Source of the DNA: Ktedonospora formicarum
GTDB taxonomy: Bacteria; Chloroflexota; Ktedonobacteria; Ktedonobacterales; Ktedonobacteraceae
Direction of reading: 5' to 3'
DNA length: 64,000 nucleotides
Assembly (NCBI RefSeq): GCF_016587355.1
Contig: NZ_BNJF01000004.1
Span: 1 to 64,000 of the forward strand
Part shown: in pieces, positions 52,077-60,807 of the stretch
Position numbering within the stretch: position 1 is the stretch's first letter
How the letters are laid out: every line of letters starts with the position of its first letter
Notes under the pieces: generated by a model
What the model was told of the DNA's origin: nothing
What the model saw: only the letters and a program-made list of their open reading frames with translations
Databases searched by the model: none
Translations under genes and position numbers: made by a program

Positions 52077-52349
52077 TTAATTATGAGGATAGATGACATT
52101 CGGACTGGTATAGGGATAAAGAGCATAGGTAACATCACCATGGGGATAAACAGCATCTGGTTGGCTACCATGTGGATAGACGACATTACTGCTATTGTAG
52201 GGATCAAAGCTAGCGACGCGATGAGGGGCATCCAACGCCCCATGCCAATAAATAACATCTGGCTGGGGAAGCAGTGCCATGGTCAACATCCCGATGCCGA
52301 CGAGGCCGAGCACCAAACTTCCGCAAAACCATTTAGAAATCTTTGTCAT
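52077..52349 (-). CDS. YPHG-tail membrane peptide D (90 residues)
   Basis: The start at 52349 follows AGAGGAGAAGTT; an upstream in-frame ATG was rejected. Basic start (MTKISKWF), one helix (GSLVLGLVGIGMLTMALL), then a tail with PQPDVIYWHGA, SSNVVYPHGSQ, PDAVYPHGD, VTYALYPYT and the ending SPNVIYPHN. It is the longest of the four and the first to be transcribed. It is 226 bases downstream of the 543-residue membrane protein, so it may have its own promoter. Confidence 0.78.
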   Translation of the reverse strand: MTKISKWFCGSLVLGLVGIGMLTMALLPQPDVIYWHGALDAPHRVASFDPYNSSNVVYPHGSQPDAVYPHGDVTYALYPYTSPNVIYPHN

Positions 52350-52575
52350 AACTTCTCCTCTTCTGAGTGGGTACAACGGTTGTGAGAGTAACTGGAGCGA
52401 ATTGCTATTCAGAGTGTACTTGGAGAGAGGCTTTTGATGCTGGAAAATATGGTAAAGATCAGGAGACGATCACGTCACGAAACGGCAGCAAGTCGTCTCT
52501 CATTTTCGCGACGGTTGAGAAGTGCGGAAGAGAGCACGTTCATCGAACTAGCTCTCATGTAATGGAGAGTACTGA

Positions 52576-54207
52576 CTACTGGGTGAGAGGAAAGATAGGC
52601 ATCACGGCAAGTCCCTGGAGCTTGTTATGGATCCACAGCACCCCTCCGGTATTCTCGCCAGAACTGGTGGGCTGCCCTGCATACGCGAGCGTGGCATTGG
52701 TCACCATATCGTTGATGAGGTCAAGGGCGCGTTGATCACGAGCCACCTGGTTCATAGAGACCAGGAGTTGGGCATCGTTCCTGATACGCTGCATGTATCC
52801 TCTGACAGGAGCGGTGACCTGGTCGATGTGGATCGCTAATTGGCGCTGCGCATCCGTGTGGCCGGGGGCATTCGCGAGCCCTTGCAGATGCAGATCGACA
52901 TGGGTGAGATAGCTCGGCAGTGCCTGGTCCTCTTGCACCTCGAGGAGGCCGATACGCCCCATCTTGGGATCAATAAGAAACGGGGTGCCAGCAGGGACAT
53001 CCAGTCCAACATATGCCTCCCCATCCAGGTAATCTAAGATGCGCACAATTTGGCGATGCATCAGGTTGGTCGCGCCTGCATTGCCCCAATCGTCTCGTGT
53101 CGCTGTCGCGTATTCCAACAGTTTTTCCGTGTTCCTGGTCAGCCAGACCTCCAGTCCGCCCGCAAGACCAAGTTTCATAAGCGTTGGGTCCTGGGCAAGC
53201 AGGTGTCTGAGATGCGCCACAAAACTAAAGCTGTCCCCGGATGCCAATGTGTTGGGAAACGCCCCTCCATAGCGCCATGTCGCAGGATCTGCCGCAGGTG
53301 CCACCGGCACGATTCCTTGTGCCTGTTCCGTAATGCGGAGCTGGCTGAAGGTGACAAGCAAATTGGCATGATCTGGGCTGTGATACTCCAGGTGGGCGTT
53401 GCCTCCCTGAATCGAGAGCGCTCCGAGCAATAATGGCTTGATTTCATCATTGGAGGCATCGGGGAGGAGCCATGCATAGTCATTGTGCCCAGAGGCAGGC
53501 TCTCTTAGATGCTGAAGATCGAGGCGCAGTTGATCATTGAGCCCTTTGCTATTCAAGGGATCATGCAGGCCACTACTCATGAACTGGAGCGTCCCTACAG
53601 CTACTGGTTGAGAAGCTGCTGGCTGTTGCCTGGGGGAGAACACCTGGATTGTACTGAAGAGCACAAGCACAATTACCCCCAGAAGCACACTGGCAAGTAT
53701 CGGGCGTTTGTTCGGCGACCGAGGCTTGCTTGCAAAGGAGGCGACAGGAAGAGGGGTATTGGGGAGGGCCAGCACCGGCGACGCTTCCTCATCACGGGAG
53801 AAGAAATGCCCCTGCGAGGCGTGTGGATCGCGAATGATAGCCTCAGATGGTTGAGAGCTTTGTTGCTGCTGCGTGACACGCTGTATGGTCTCTTCTAACG
53901 AAGGAGCATGGACGAATCCATGTTGATGAGCATAGGCTGCCAGGGTTGCGCGAATTGGTGGGATCACCACACCAACAATGGTCAATGCCATCTCCTCGCG
54001 CTCCAGACGACGAAGGGAAGCAAAATCTTCTGTCTGAGCAAACGCAGATCCATGTGACGGTAAGACCAGAAAGACTGCCCCTCGCTGCTGGCGCAACATC
54101 ATGAGTACAACCGTGAGTTGGTCTTCTGGCTCAACCTCTGCGAGATTGAGTGGGGTAGGCAAAGGTGCATGGTCGCCGAGAAACGGGGTCACGTCTTGCA
54201 GAATCAT
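52576..54207 (-). CDS. Single-pass membrane protein with large outer domain, unknown family
   Basis: 543 residues; the ATG at 54207 has AAAGGAGACACTG. The inner part (about 1-165) includes a possible small domain (LTVVLMMLRQQRGAVFLVLP) and a helix ending in QQQQSSQPSE. One transmembrane helix at about 170-190 (PILASVLLGVIVLVLFSTIQ) is followed by about 350 outer residues with VGTLQFMSSGLHDPLNSKGL, GNAHLEYHSPDHANLLVTFS, LDYLDGEAYVGLDVPAGTPF, IGLLEVQEDQALPSYLTHVD and AYAGQPTSSGENTGGVLWIH. I recognise no enzyme motif. It sits between the transporter-thioesterase gene (15 bases away) and the YPHG peptides, which makes it a candidate receptor or assembly partner. Confidence 0.65.
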   Translation of the reverse strand: MILQDVTPFLGDHAPLPTPLNLAEVEPEDQLTVVLMMLRQQRGAVFLVLPSHGSAFAQTEDFASLRRLEREEMALTIVGVVIPPIRATLAAYAHQHGFVHAPSLEETIQRVTQQQQSSQPSEAIIRDPHASQGHFFSRDEEASPVLALPNTPLPVASFASKPRSPNKRPILASVLLGVIVLVLFSTIQVFSPRQQPAASQPVAVGTLQFMSSGLHDPLNSKGLNDQLRLDLQHLREPASGHNDYAWLLPDASNDEIKPLLLGALSIQGGNAHLEYHSPDHANLLVTFSQLRITEQAQGIVPVAPAADPATWRYGGAFPNTLASGDSFSFVAHLRHLLAQDPTLMKLGLAGGLEVWLTRNTEKLLEYATATRDDWGNAGATNLMHRQIVRILDYLDGEAYVGLDVPAGTPFLIDPKMGRIGLLEVQEDQALPSYLTHVDLHLQGLANAPGHTDAQRQLAIHIDQVTAPVRGYMQRIRNDAQLLVSMNQVARDQRALDLINDMVTNATLAYAGQPTSSGENTGGVLWIHNKLQGLAVMPIFPLTQ

Positions 54208-54222
54208 CAGTGTCTCCTTTCC

Positions 54223-55881
54223 CTAGGCAAGCAACCGTTCTTGCACAGAAAGGCCTTGAGGTCGCTCCTGCTGCGCAAGCACATGTTGGAGCGTCCGCAC
54301 CACATACCGGGCAAGAAGAGGCATGTGCAAGGGGTCCCCGGGCACGAGATGCACACGGAAAGGGCCATCGGTATAGTCGCGCCAGGCCACAAGCTCTTGT
54401 AAGGACACAGCAGCATCTTCTCCACCACAGACGGTCAAAGGACACTGCAATGTTCCAGGCGCAAGAGAAGGAACAGGCGGGCGGCAGGCTGCGATACACA
54501 TCGCTTGTGGGGAACAGGCATAGCGCTGTGCGAGCAACTGCGCGACCTGCACGCTCAATACGCCCCCAAGGCCCAGGCCAAGCAAGGCAAAAGGAACCTG
54601 CAGTTCTGAGAAGAGAGGGGATTGTGCCTCGTCCTCAGGAACGAGGGCATGCGCAAGCGCCCTCAGCGTAGCTCCATCAGGTACCAATGACACGTCCTGA
54701 TGCCATTGAGGAAGTTGAAGTGGACACACCTCGACCAGGTTTTGCAGGTTGGACGGAAGCAGATCTGGGAACGTACGGAAAAGCGACGCCTCTTGCCCTG
54801 GCGGCGGGAAGCACAACAGACGAAGCGCTGGTATCGTTGACATGGAGCATTGAGACCTTTCTTGTTGTGGTGAGACCATTGGCTCTTGAGTCTTTTTCGG
54901 CGCGGTTGAAGGTGTACGTGTGAACGCGCTCTGTAGCGTTTGGAGGACCACTGAGACGAGGATGATCGCTCCCCCAACATACGCCAGGGAGGTCAGCCGT
55001 TCCCCGCCCCCAAAATACGCGTACAAAGCGCTGATGATGGGTTCAAGGATAGCGAGAAAAGAAACCGTGACAACATTGAGAAAGCGCTGCGCTTTGATCG
55101 TCAGCAGCAATGGAAGCAAGACGGTGCCCAGACTTGTATAGGCGAGAATGGTCGCATCCGATTGATGCCACGCCCGGAGAGATGACCAATTGCCAAAGCA
55201 TAGGGCAACAAGCAGAGAGGTCCCCGCTAATGTGAGAAGCAACACGCCAAGCTGCGGCCACAAAGATAGACTGTGCTCCTCGTCCTGGCCTGTGATCAGC
55301 CAACGTTCAACCAGAAAAGCAAAGATCGTCAGCCCAGATCCACCACTTAGAGCGGTGATATTAGCCCGCCAGTGCTGTGGGTGTGCTTGCCAAACGAACA
55401 GTGCTCCGAGAAGCGCCAGGGAACAGGCCCCCCAGGTGAACCGCGATTGTGGTTGGCGAAGAACACAGACAGCGATCAATGTCGCCATAATGCCATTGAG
55501 GCAGACAAAGACAACGGTCTCCGTAATCCCTGTACTTTGCAGTGAATAGGTGAGGCACAGAAGCGCGAGGCTGAGATATACTCCCAAACTGGCACCACGA
55601 CGCCAGATCTGCCGCGTCAGCAGAGACCGGAAGCGGCATAAGAGAGAGAGCGCCACAGGAAGCAGGAGAGCAAATTGCAATGCGGTAAAGATGACAGCAT
55701 CAATCCGCTCAAGTGGTTCACTCGCAACGATGGAGAAGGAAGCATAGAGCACATTCACCAGCAGGCATGCTCCATAAGCCAACAGTTTCAGGATGCGTTG
55801 CCTCTCCAGGCCACTCGCCTGGAGCACACTCCCCCACCATGGAAACGACGGGTGGTGATGGAGCAATTGTGTCTGTTTCAT
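54223..55881 (-). CDS. DMT/EamA transporter fused to a thioesterase-like domain lacking its Ser
   Basis: A 552-residue fusion. Residues 1-315 have about ten hydrophobic helices typical of the EamA drug/metabolite transporter family (LLAYGACLLVNVLYASFSIV, AGTSLLVALCFGN, LEPIISALYAYFGGGERLTS). From about 345 an alpha/beta-hydrolase domain like type II thioesterases follows (LRLLCFPPPGQEASLFRTFP). The nucleophile elbow, normally G-H-S-x-G, reads ALLGLGLGGVLSV, so the Ser is replaced by Gly. The acid (VCGGEDAAV) and His (GDPLHMPLL) positions remain. It is likely a binding pseudoenzyme. The start overlaps the WD40 gene's end by spacing of one base; translation coupling is likely. Confidence 0.75.
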   Translation of the reverse strand: MKQTQLLHHHPSFPWWGSVLQASGLERQRILKLLAYGACLLVNVLYASFSIVASEPLERIDAVIFTALQFALLLPVALSLLCRFRSLLTRQIWRRGASLGVYLSLALLCLTYSLQSTGITETVVFVCLNGIMATLIAVCVLRQPQSRFTWGACSLALLGALFVWQAHPQHWRANITALSGGSGLTIFAFLVERWLITGQDEEHSLSLWPQLGVLLLTLAGTSLLVALCFGNWSSLRAWHQSDATILAYTSLGTVLLPLLLTIKAQRFLNVVTVSFLAILEPIISALYAYFGGGERLTSLAYVGGAIILVSVVLQTLQSAFTRTPSTAPKKTQEPMVSPQQERSQCSMSTIPALRLLCFPPPGQEASLFRTFPDLLPSNLQNLVEVCPLQLPQWHQDVSLVPDGATLRALAHALVPEDEAQSPLFSELQVPFALLGLGLGGVLSVQVAQLLAQRYACSPQAMCIAACRPPVPSLAPGTLQCPLTVCGGEDAAVSLQELVAWRDYTDGPFRVHLVPGDPLHMPLLARYVVRTLQHVLAQQERPQGLSVQERLLA

Positions 55882-55882
55882 A

Positions 55883-57004
55883 CTATGAACTCCATTGCCA
55901 GAGATAGATCAGTTGCCCGGAGGCAACAGCCAGCAAGTGTTTGTTAGGCGACCAGGCGCTTGCATTGAGAGGATACGCATGCTTTTCTTGCGCGACGAGC
56001 CGCCTGGAGAATGACCGCATCTGCCAGATCGAAAGGATCCCATCATCATTGCCAGTTGCCAGATAGCGACCATCTGGCGACCAGGCCAGGCTACGAAGAG
56101 GCGTTGCCGACGCTTGCCAACGTTGAGGCTCATCAACGCAGCGCTGCTCTCCTTCTATCAATGCGCTCTGCTGACAGACAGAGGCAGTCGGCCAGAGGCG
56201 TATCATGCCATCGTCACCACCTGCGGCCAGTTCTCCCTGGGGCGAGAACGCCAGACAATGGAACGCCTTCTGCGTGTCCTGATACAGGCCATGAAGTTCC
56301 TGAGCATGTTCCTGCCAGATGCGGATCACACCACCACGCGAGGCCGAGGCAATCACCTCGTGAGAGGAGGCGACCGCTTCAATCGGCGTTGTATGTTTTC
56401 GAAACACACGAAGAGGGCGGTAGTGAGACGTCTCCCAAACAACTGCTCGCGTATCGAGTCCGACAGAAATCAGGCGGGGCATCTTTGCCAGCCAGGTTAA
56501 GGCGGTAATGGCTCCCTGATGATCCTGATGTTGCGCCAGCATTTGCCCCGTGGTTGCCTGCAGGAAGGAGAGCGTTGTTCCCGCGCCAGTTGCCACGATG
56601 GTCCCGTCTGGCGACCAGCAGAGCCCCGTGACAGCCGCGGGATGAGCGATGTGAGACAAGATGGTTCCATCGGCTTGCCAGAGGATAAGGGAGACATCAT
56701 CCGAGCCGCTTGCCAGCATCTGGCCATCCGGAGACCAGGCCAGGCTACGGACGGGAGCTTGATGTCCTGAAAATCGACGGAGGAATTGGAGCGATCCTCC
56801 CATCGACATTGCCTGTGGACCTCCATCCGGGTAGTGGTCAGCAGCGTGTGCAACCCATGCCGTTGCTGTTCCAGAAGCCAGACCAATGAAAGCGCATCCA
56901 CCTAAAAGACCGGTTGCCAGGAACCTTCTCCGATCAACAACTGGGTAGTACTGCTGATCCCCCTCATGGAGAAGCATGTGTTGATAGTGCATTTTGCGTG
57001 TCAT
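55883..57004 (-). CDS. WD40-repeat protein with a Tat-type signal
   Basis: A 373-residue protein. Residues 24-50 hold a twin-arginine-like signal (VDRRRFLATGLLGGCAFIGL), and the cleavage region is near AWVAHAA. Seven WD40 blades follow, for example FSGHQAPVRSLAWSPDGQML, ASGSDDVSLILWQADG, AVTGLCWSPDGTIVATGAGT, FHCLAFSPQGELAAGGDDGM and LRSLAWSPDGRYLATGNDDG. A folded, exported propeller is implied. It is 30 bases downstream of the regulator gene and directly before the transporter fusion, in one leftward run. Confidence 0.85.
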   Translation of the reverse strand: MTRKMHYQHMLLHEGDQQYYPVVDRRRFLATGLLGGCAFIGLASGTATAWVAHAADHYPDGGPQAMSMGGSLQFLRRFSGHQAPVRSLAWSPDGQMLASGSDDVSLILWQADGTILSHIAHPAAVTGLCWSPDGTIVATGAGTTLSFLQATTGQMLAQHQDHQGAITALTWLAKMPRLISVGLDTRAVVWETSHYRPLRVFRKHTTPIEAVASSHEVIASASRGGVIRIWQEHAQELHGLYQDTQKAFHCLAFSPQGELAAGGDDGMIRLWPTASVCQQSALIEGEQRCVDEPQRWQASATPLRSLAWSPDGRYLATGNDDGILSIWQMRSFSRRLVAQEKHAYPLNASAWSPNKHLLAVASGQLIYLWQWSS

Positions 57005-57034
57005 ACAAACAGCCCTCCTTGCGAGCGATCCTAT

Positions 57035-57535
57035 TTAGCTGATGTGTTCCTGGAGGAGGGTCGCCTGCATGAGTGGCGTTGGACGCAAAATATATCCAGT
57101 TTCGAAAATGGAATTGACCGTCATGTCAAACTTGCGTAGTTTGAAGCGAATTCGACTGAGGATACGCCGAACAGGACGTATCACCATGTCAATTTCGTGC
57201 TTTTCAACCGCATCGAACAGGATATTCCGGTAATAGGTAATGGTTTTTTCGGTAATGTTTCCATAATACCCTGCCATCAACACCTCATATGGGCAATAGT
57301 GGGGATAGCTGGTCAGAAGTGGTAAGAGCGCTCCCAGCTCGGCAGCGGTAAACTGCTGCATCGCCCCCTGCTGTGGTAGTCCTCCTTGCGTCTTTAAGAC
57401 GGTCAGAATGCCAAAGGTGGAATTGAGCGCGAGCACCTGCCCAGGAGGGAGTAACCCTTCAAGCACATAATGCAGCGTTTCCGCTGACACGTCACAGTAC
57501 GCAGGGGTGCGCGATTTGCGAATAATTTGCGCCAT
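57035..57535 (-). CDS. Winged-helix (OmpR-type C-terminal) regulator
   Basis: 166 residues from the ATG at 57535, with GTGGAGGAGCATCT in front. An N-terminal part of unknown fold (AETLHYVLEGLLPPGQVLAL) is followed by FTAAELGALLPLLTSYPHYC, then a winged-helix DNA-binding unit: VRRILSRIRFKLRKFDMTVN, SIFETGYILRP, the pattern I-x2-R-x-K-L-x6-I-x4-x-GY-x-L of OmpR-type domains. There is no receiver domain. It is the first gene of the leftward run toward the YPHG peptides and is probably its regulator. An SYPHY phrase occurs here by chance. Confidence 0.65.
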   Translation of the reverse strand: MAQIIRKSRTPAYCDVSAETLHYVLEGLLPPGQVLALNSTFGILTVLKTQGGLPQQGAMQQFTAAELGALLPLLTSYPHYCPYEVLMAGYYGNITEKTITYYRNILFDAVEKHEIDMVIRPVRRILSRIRFKLRKFDMTVNSIFETGYILRPTPLMQATLLQEHIS

Positions 57536-57773
57536 AGATGCTCCTCCACAGAAAATACGAGTTTTCACGGTGTGCGGCCTGCTTCAAGTGTGCCTTGAAA
57601 TCGCCCGAAAGGGAACGTCATGAGGAGTCAGTTTTGAGATCATGTGAGGCGTCAGGAGGCATCATTCGGGAGACACAAGGTATCATGAGGTATCATGCAC
57701 CCACGATAAGATGAGTACACAGACGAATACCAGGGAGAGCAAAAGCACGAGGGAGATCACAAAGGGGAATATA

Positions 57774-57831
57774 TTGACAGATCGCTTGCTATTTGGATAG
57801 AATGATACTATAAATAGTAGAACATATGTTC
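57774..57831 (+). promoter_or_regulatory. umuD promoter with LexA (SOS) box
   Basis: TTGACA (57774-57779), 18 bases, TAGAAT (57798-57803). GAACATATGTTC (57820-57831) is a perfect GAAC-N4-GTTC palindrome of the Gram-positive-type LexA box, just downstream of the start of transcription. A GGTATCATG-AGGTATCATG direct repeat lies upstream at about 57679. The rest of 57536-57887 has no gene. Confidence 0.8.
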
Positions 57832-57887
57832 GTTCCGCATGGAAAGCGCAAGAAGCATGGGCAGGGAGCGCTGGGAAGGAGGAACTC

Positions 57888-58331
57888 ATGGAGTGCAAAT
57901 ATGTTGGGAGCGTAGGAGGAGGTTTTCCGTCGCCAGCGGAAGGGTGGCGCGAAAGATCATTGGAAATCTCCGAGGTATTACAGGAGCATCCCGAGTCGAC
58001 GTTCTTCATGGTAGTCCGAGGCAACTCGATGGATGAAGCTGGAATCGGAGATGGGGATCCGGTGGTGGTAGACCGTGCACTTAAGGCTGAACCGGGCAGT
58101 ATCATCATCGCGCTGCTCAATGGGGGCTTTGTGGTCAAGCGGTATCTGGTTGAAAATGGCAAGGTTGTGTTAGCCTCGGCGCATCCTCGCTTTCCTCCAT
58201 TGCCTGTCACATCACGGATGACCTTTGAGGTATGGGGAGTGGTTTCGTTTGTGGTCAAAAGTGTGCGCGTTGGGCATGCGCAGACCTTGCGAGCACGGCT
58301 CGCACAAGTGTCGCGACGGGGAGAGCAATGA
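57888..58331 (+). CDS. umuD: UmuD-like S24 self-cleaving peptidase
   Basis: A 147-residue SOS mutagenesis protein. AAGGAGG precedes the ATG at 57888. The cleavage region resembles UmuD (VGGGFPSPAEGWRE, cut expected at the Gly-Gly pair). The catalytic Ser is near residue 46 (VVRGNSMDEAGIGDGDPVVV) and the Lys near 84 (LLNGGFVVKRYLVENG). After RecA-stimulated self-cleavage the protein would join UmuC to form a lesion-bypass polymerase. A LexA box lies in its promoter. The umuC partner starts by an ATGA overlap but is truncated, so the pair cannot work here. Confidence 0.88.
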   Translation: MECKYVGSVGGGFPSPAEGWRERSLEISEVLQEHPESTFFMVVRGNSMDEAGIGDGDPVVVDRALKAEPGSIIIALLNGGFVVKRYLVENGKVVLASAHPRFPPLPVTSRMTFEVWGVVSFVVKSVRVGHAQTLRARLAQVSRRGEQ

Positions 58332-58445
58332 AACGAACAATATTTGCCATCGTCGTTGTAGACAATTTCTATGCGTCAGCTCAAGAGCTCTTTGTTGGAG
58401 CCATCCGTGGGCGTCCCGTGGTAGTCCTCTCAAAATCTGGACTGC
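58328..58445 (+). pseudogene. umuC: umuC remnant (first ~39 codons)
   Basis: The start overlaps the umuD stop (ATGA). KRTIFAIVVVDNFYASAQEL, then GRPVVVLSKSG matches the Y-family polymerase N-terminus, but the first catalytic Asp of I-x-D-x-D-x-F-Y is changed (VVVDNFYAS) and the Cys of ASCE is Ala. After about 39 codons the sequence switches to DNA from a minus-strand gene. A deletion or insertion has removed the rest of the ~420-residue polymerase. Confidence 0.85.
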
Positions 58446-58650
58446 TCGCCCACTCATCCTGCTCCGCACCTTGTTGTCTACATTGGTACATATACTCACG
58501 AAGAAGAGCATTTCTTAGTTCTCGGTATTGTAACACATCCTCGCCGAATGCAATAGCGGGAAGAGCCCTTGAGATGTTCATCGGGGAGAAATTCCAGCGG
58601 TCCCTAGACAGGGCCGCAGCTGTTTGATACAATCTCTCTACATCTTCCAT
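58446..58650 (-). pseudogene. N-terminal fragment of an unknown gene at the umuC junction
   Basis: The ATG at 58650 opens EDVERLYQTAAALSRDRWNF, SPMNISRALPAIAFGEDVLQ, YRELRNALLREYMYQCRQQG. The frame looks coding and helical, then runs into reversed umuC sequence at about 58445. I do not recognise the family. It shows that two unrelated genes were joined by a deletion or inversion. Confidence 0.4.
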
Positions 58651-58888
58651 ATCAGAAAATTAGCTGCAAAGAAGAGGAAAGGAGGCGTCTATGCAAACAA
58701 TACATCCCGCCATCATCTCTGTCATAGCCACCACCTTTTTCCGTTCTCTTCGTTCTTCTTGTGCGAGTGCGTTGTAACGAGAACCTCCCAGAGAGTATTA
58801 TCGTTTTGGCTGAAAAAAGCATGACAGGGGTGGGCCATACACTGTTTCTTGAACCATCCATCTCAACGTATAAGGAGACAATTTTGTC

Positions 58889-59944
58889 ATGCGCAGCACC
58901 TTTCACAAGGGGGAAAACGCTTCCACACTTTTTCCCGTGATTCAGTCACTTCTCTCTCCACAAGCACTCATAACAGAAGTGCTTTCCAATTACGATATTG
59001 GGAATCTTGTTGAGTGTAAATTGCTCTCGCACAATCTTAATGATACCTACCTCGTGTCTACCAACAATTACCAATATATTCTCCGTGTTTCTCAAGCACC
59101 ACGTCCGGCTGGTCGAACATGGCGATCTGTATCCGATATTCTCTATGAACTCGATTTGTTGTTACACCTCAAGCGCAAAGGAGCCTCGGTTGCAGTTCCT
59201 CTTGCCAGGCGGGATGGAACACTGTTCGGTACTGTCAATGCACCTGAAGGCCAAAGAGTTGTCGTGCTCTTTACTTACGCATCAGGAGAACCTTTGGCTC
59301 CTCCCAAGCAGACACCGCTGTTGAGCGCTCTCTACGGGCGTACCGTGGCTGAGATTCATGAGATCACCGATGATTTCGTCAGTGCTCACTCTCGCTTCCA
59401 TCTGGATCTGGCTTTTTTGCTTGATACACCGCTCCAAACGATCCAACCGCTGCTCACTCACCGTGCCAATGATTGGAACGACTTGCTGCAACTTGCGAAC
59501 CTCTTGAAAGAGCGCATTGCGCGTTTGCCAATTCAGAGATTGGATCAGGGCACGTGCCATGGGGACGCGCAAGGCGGGAATGCCGTACTCTCTGTGGGAA
59601 AGATGCTGACGTTCTTCGATTTTGATGTGAGTGGGAGCGGCTGGAGAGCCTACGACCTTGCCGTCTTTTACTGGGGAATGACCTTAGGGAAAAGTCGCTT
59701 AGGTTGGGATAACGAACAGGTTGAGCGCTTGTGGACGGCGTACTTGGAAGGCTATCTGGAGCGCCGGAATCTTAGTGGGCCGGATCTTCAAGCCATTCCC
59801 TTGTTTGTCATGCTCAGGCATTTTTGGTTTCTCGGGCTCCATACAGCCAATTGGGACTACTGGGGGTGGGAAGAGATAAATGATCGCTTTTTCGACAGAG
59901 AATTGGTATTTTTACGAGAGTGGGCCACACAATGGCTTGAGTAG
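58889..59944 (+). CDS. Kinase-fold phosphotransferase (APH/homoserine kinase II-like)
   Basis: A 351-residue APH-fold enzyme. N-lobe: LNDTYLVSTNNYQYILRVSQ with the ATP strand and Arg/Lys region. Hinge: VVLFTYASGEPL. The catalytic loop near residue 224 is GTCHGDAQGGNAVLSV, and the metal Asp near 242 is in LTFFDFDVSGSGWRAYDLAV. The FDFD-x(8)-Y-D-L-A pattern is close to homoserine kinase type II and CotS/HSK-like small-molecule kinases rather than to classical aminoglycoside enzymes. The substrate is unknown. Intact, followed by a hairpin terminator. Confidence 0.85.
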   Translation: MRSTFHKGENASTLFPVIQSLLSPQALITEVLSNYDIGNLVECKLLSHNLNDTYLVSTNNYQYILRVSQAPRPAGRTWRSVSDILYELDLLLHLKRKGASVAVPLARRDGTLFGTVNAPEGQRVVVLFTYASGEPLAPPKQTPLLSALYGRTVAEIHEITDDFVSAHSRFHLDLAFLLDTPLQTIQPLLTHRANDWNDLLQLANLLKERIARLPIQRLDQGTCHGDAQGGNAVLSVGKMLTFFDFDVSGSGWRAYDLAVFYWGMTLGKSRLGWDNEQVERLWTAYLEGYLERRNLSGPDLQAIPLFVMLRHFWFLGLHTANWDYWGWEEINDRFFDRELVFLREWATQWLE

Positions 59945-60807
59945 TTGTTGAGAGAAGGGTTGCTACCACGCTCTCAGCATGGTGGCAACCACCATGGCCC
60001 GAAAATAGCGCTAAAAGCTAAAAAGTCATCCAATGCCCTCCATGGGCATGAATAGTGTTTTGTGCAAGGCCCAGATTCACCTGGATCGTGAGCCAGATAT
60101 TTCTGTATGTGGATTGAGCGGTAAGAGGATAACGATCCCAACAAATATTGCCCATCTACTACCCTATTTCATATTAAGAGATTTGTATATTGCAAAAGAA
60201 ACACGCATAAAGTTTTAATGCAAAATGTGATTTCTACCCTATTTGCTGATGTTTGGCACTACTCCTTGATATTCCGCCTATTTTGAGGTGCTGTAATGAG
60301 TTGGAAAAGAAACGTGATCTTATAAGGGGTGGCAGGTGCAGAGAGCGGATCAGGTGCTCCAAGAGGAGAGGAGGAGATAACCTTGGCTAATGCTTTTGAT
60401 CTCTTCCCCTGGCAAATGAAGACGTGAGACATTATCCAGACCTTTTGACAAGCTCTGTTACGCACATTCATATATCTATATCGGATATACCGAGCAACAC
60501 ACCGGGGCACTTGGAAGCGAGAAAAGATGACATGTTCAAATAAGGCCTCACCTCGTTGGAAATTGTTGATACGAAGCATCGTTGATGAGCGAGTAGGATG
60601 GCATACCGACCCGGAGTTTGCACAAGGCGGAGCATGCTCGTCATCGCAGCATCAAAGTCACCGCCGTGAAGAACTAAGAGAAATACGATGGGTGGTATGG
60701 ATGCTTTGTTGAGAGTATGAAATGATAGAGCCCTGGGGAGCCCATTGATGCTCCTCAGAGCTTCTTTCTTCTTGTATGACTGTTTCAGAGAGCCTGGTAC
60801 CTGACGC
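59945..60807. other. Gene-free region with terminator
   Basis: 863 bases. The hairpin GGTTGCTACCA (59958-59968) / TGGTGGCAACC (59980-59990) ends the upstream gene. On the minus strand around 60560-60740 a stretch looks weakly protein-like (FDAAMTSMLRLVQTPGRYAI), but it has no start or identifiable domain. Otherwise nothing is seen. Confidence 0.45.

Noticed and set aside
54165..54671. A 168-codon rightward open frame
   Set aside because: It lies antisense to the thioesterase domain; composition is Arg/Ala/Gly-rich and lacks domain features, as expected for the reverse of a real gene.
57035..57100. SYPHY phrase in the regulator as a link to the YPHG peptides
   Set aside because: A single internal occurrence in a folded region, not a repeated tail; treated as chance.
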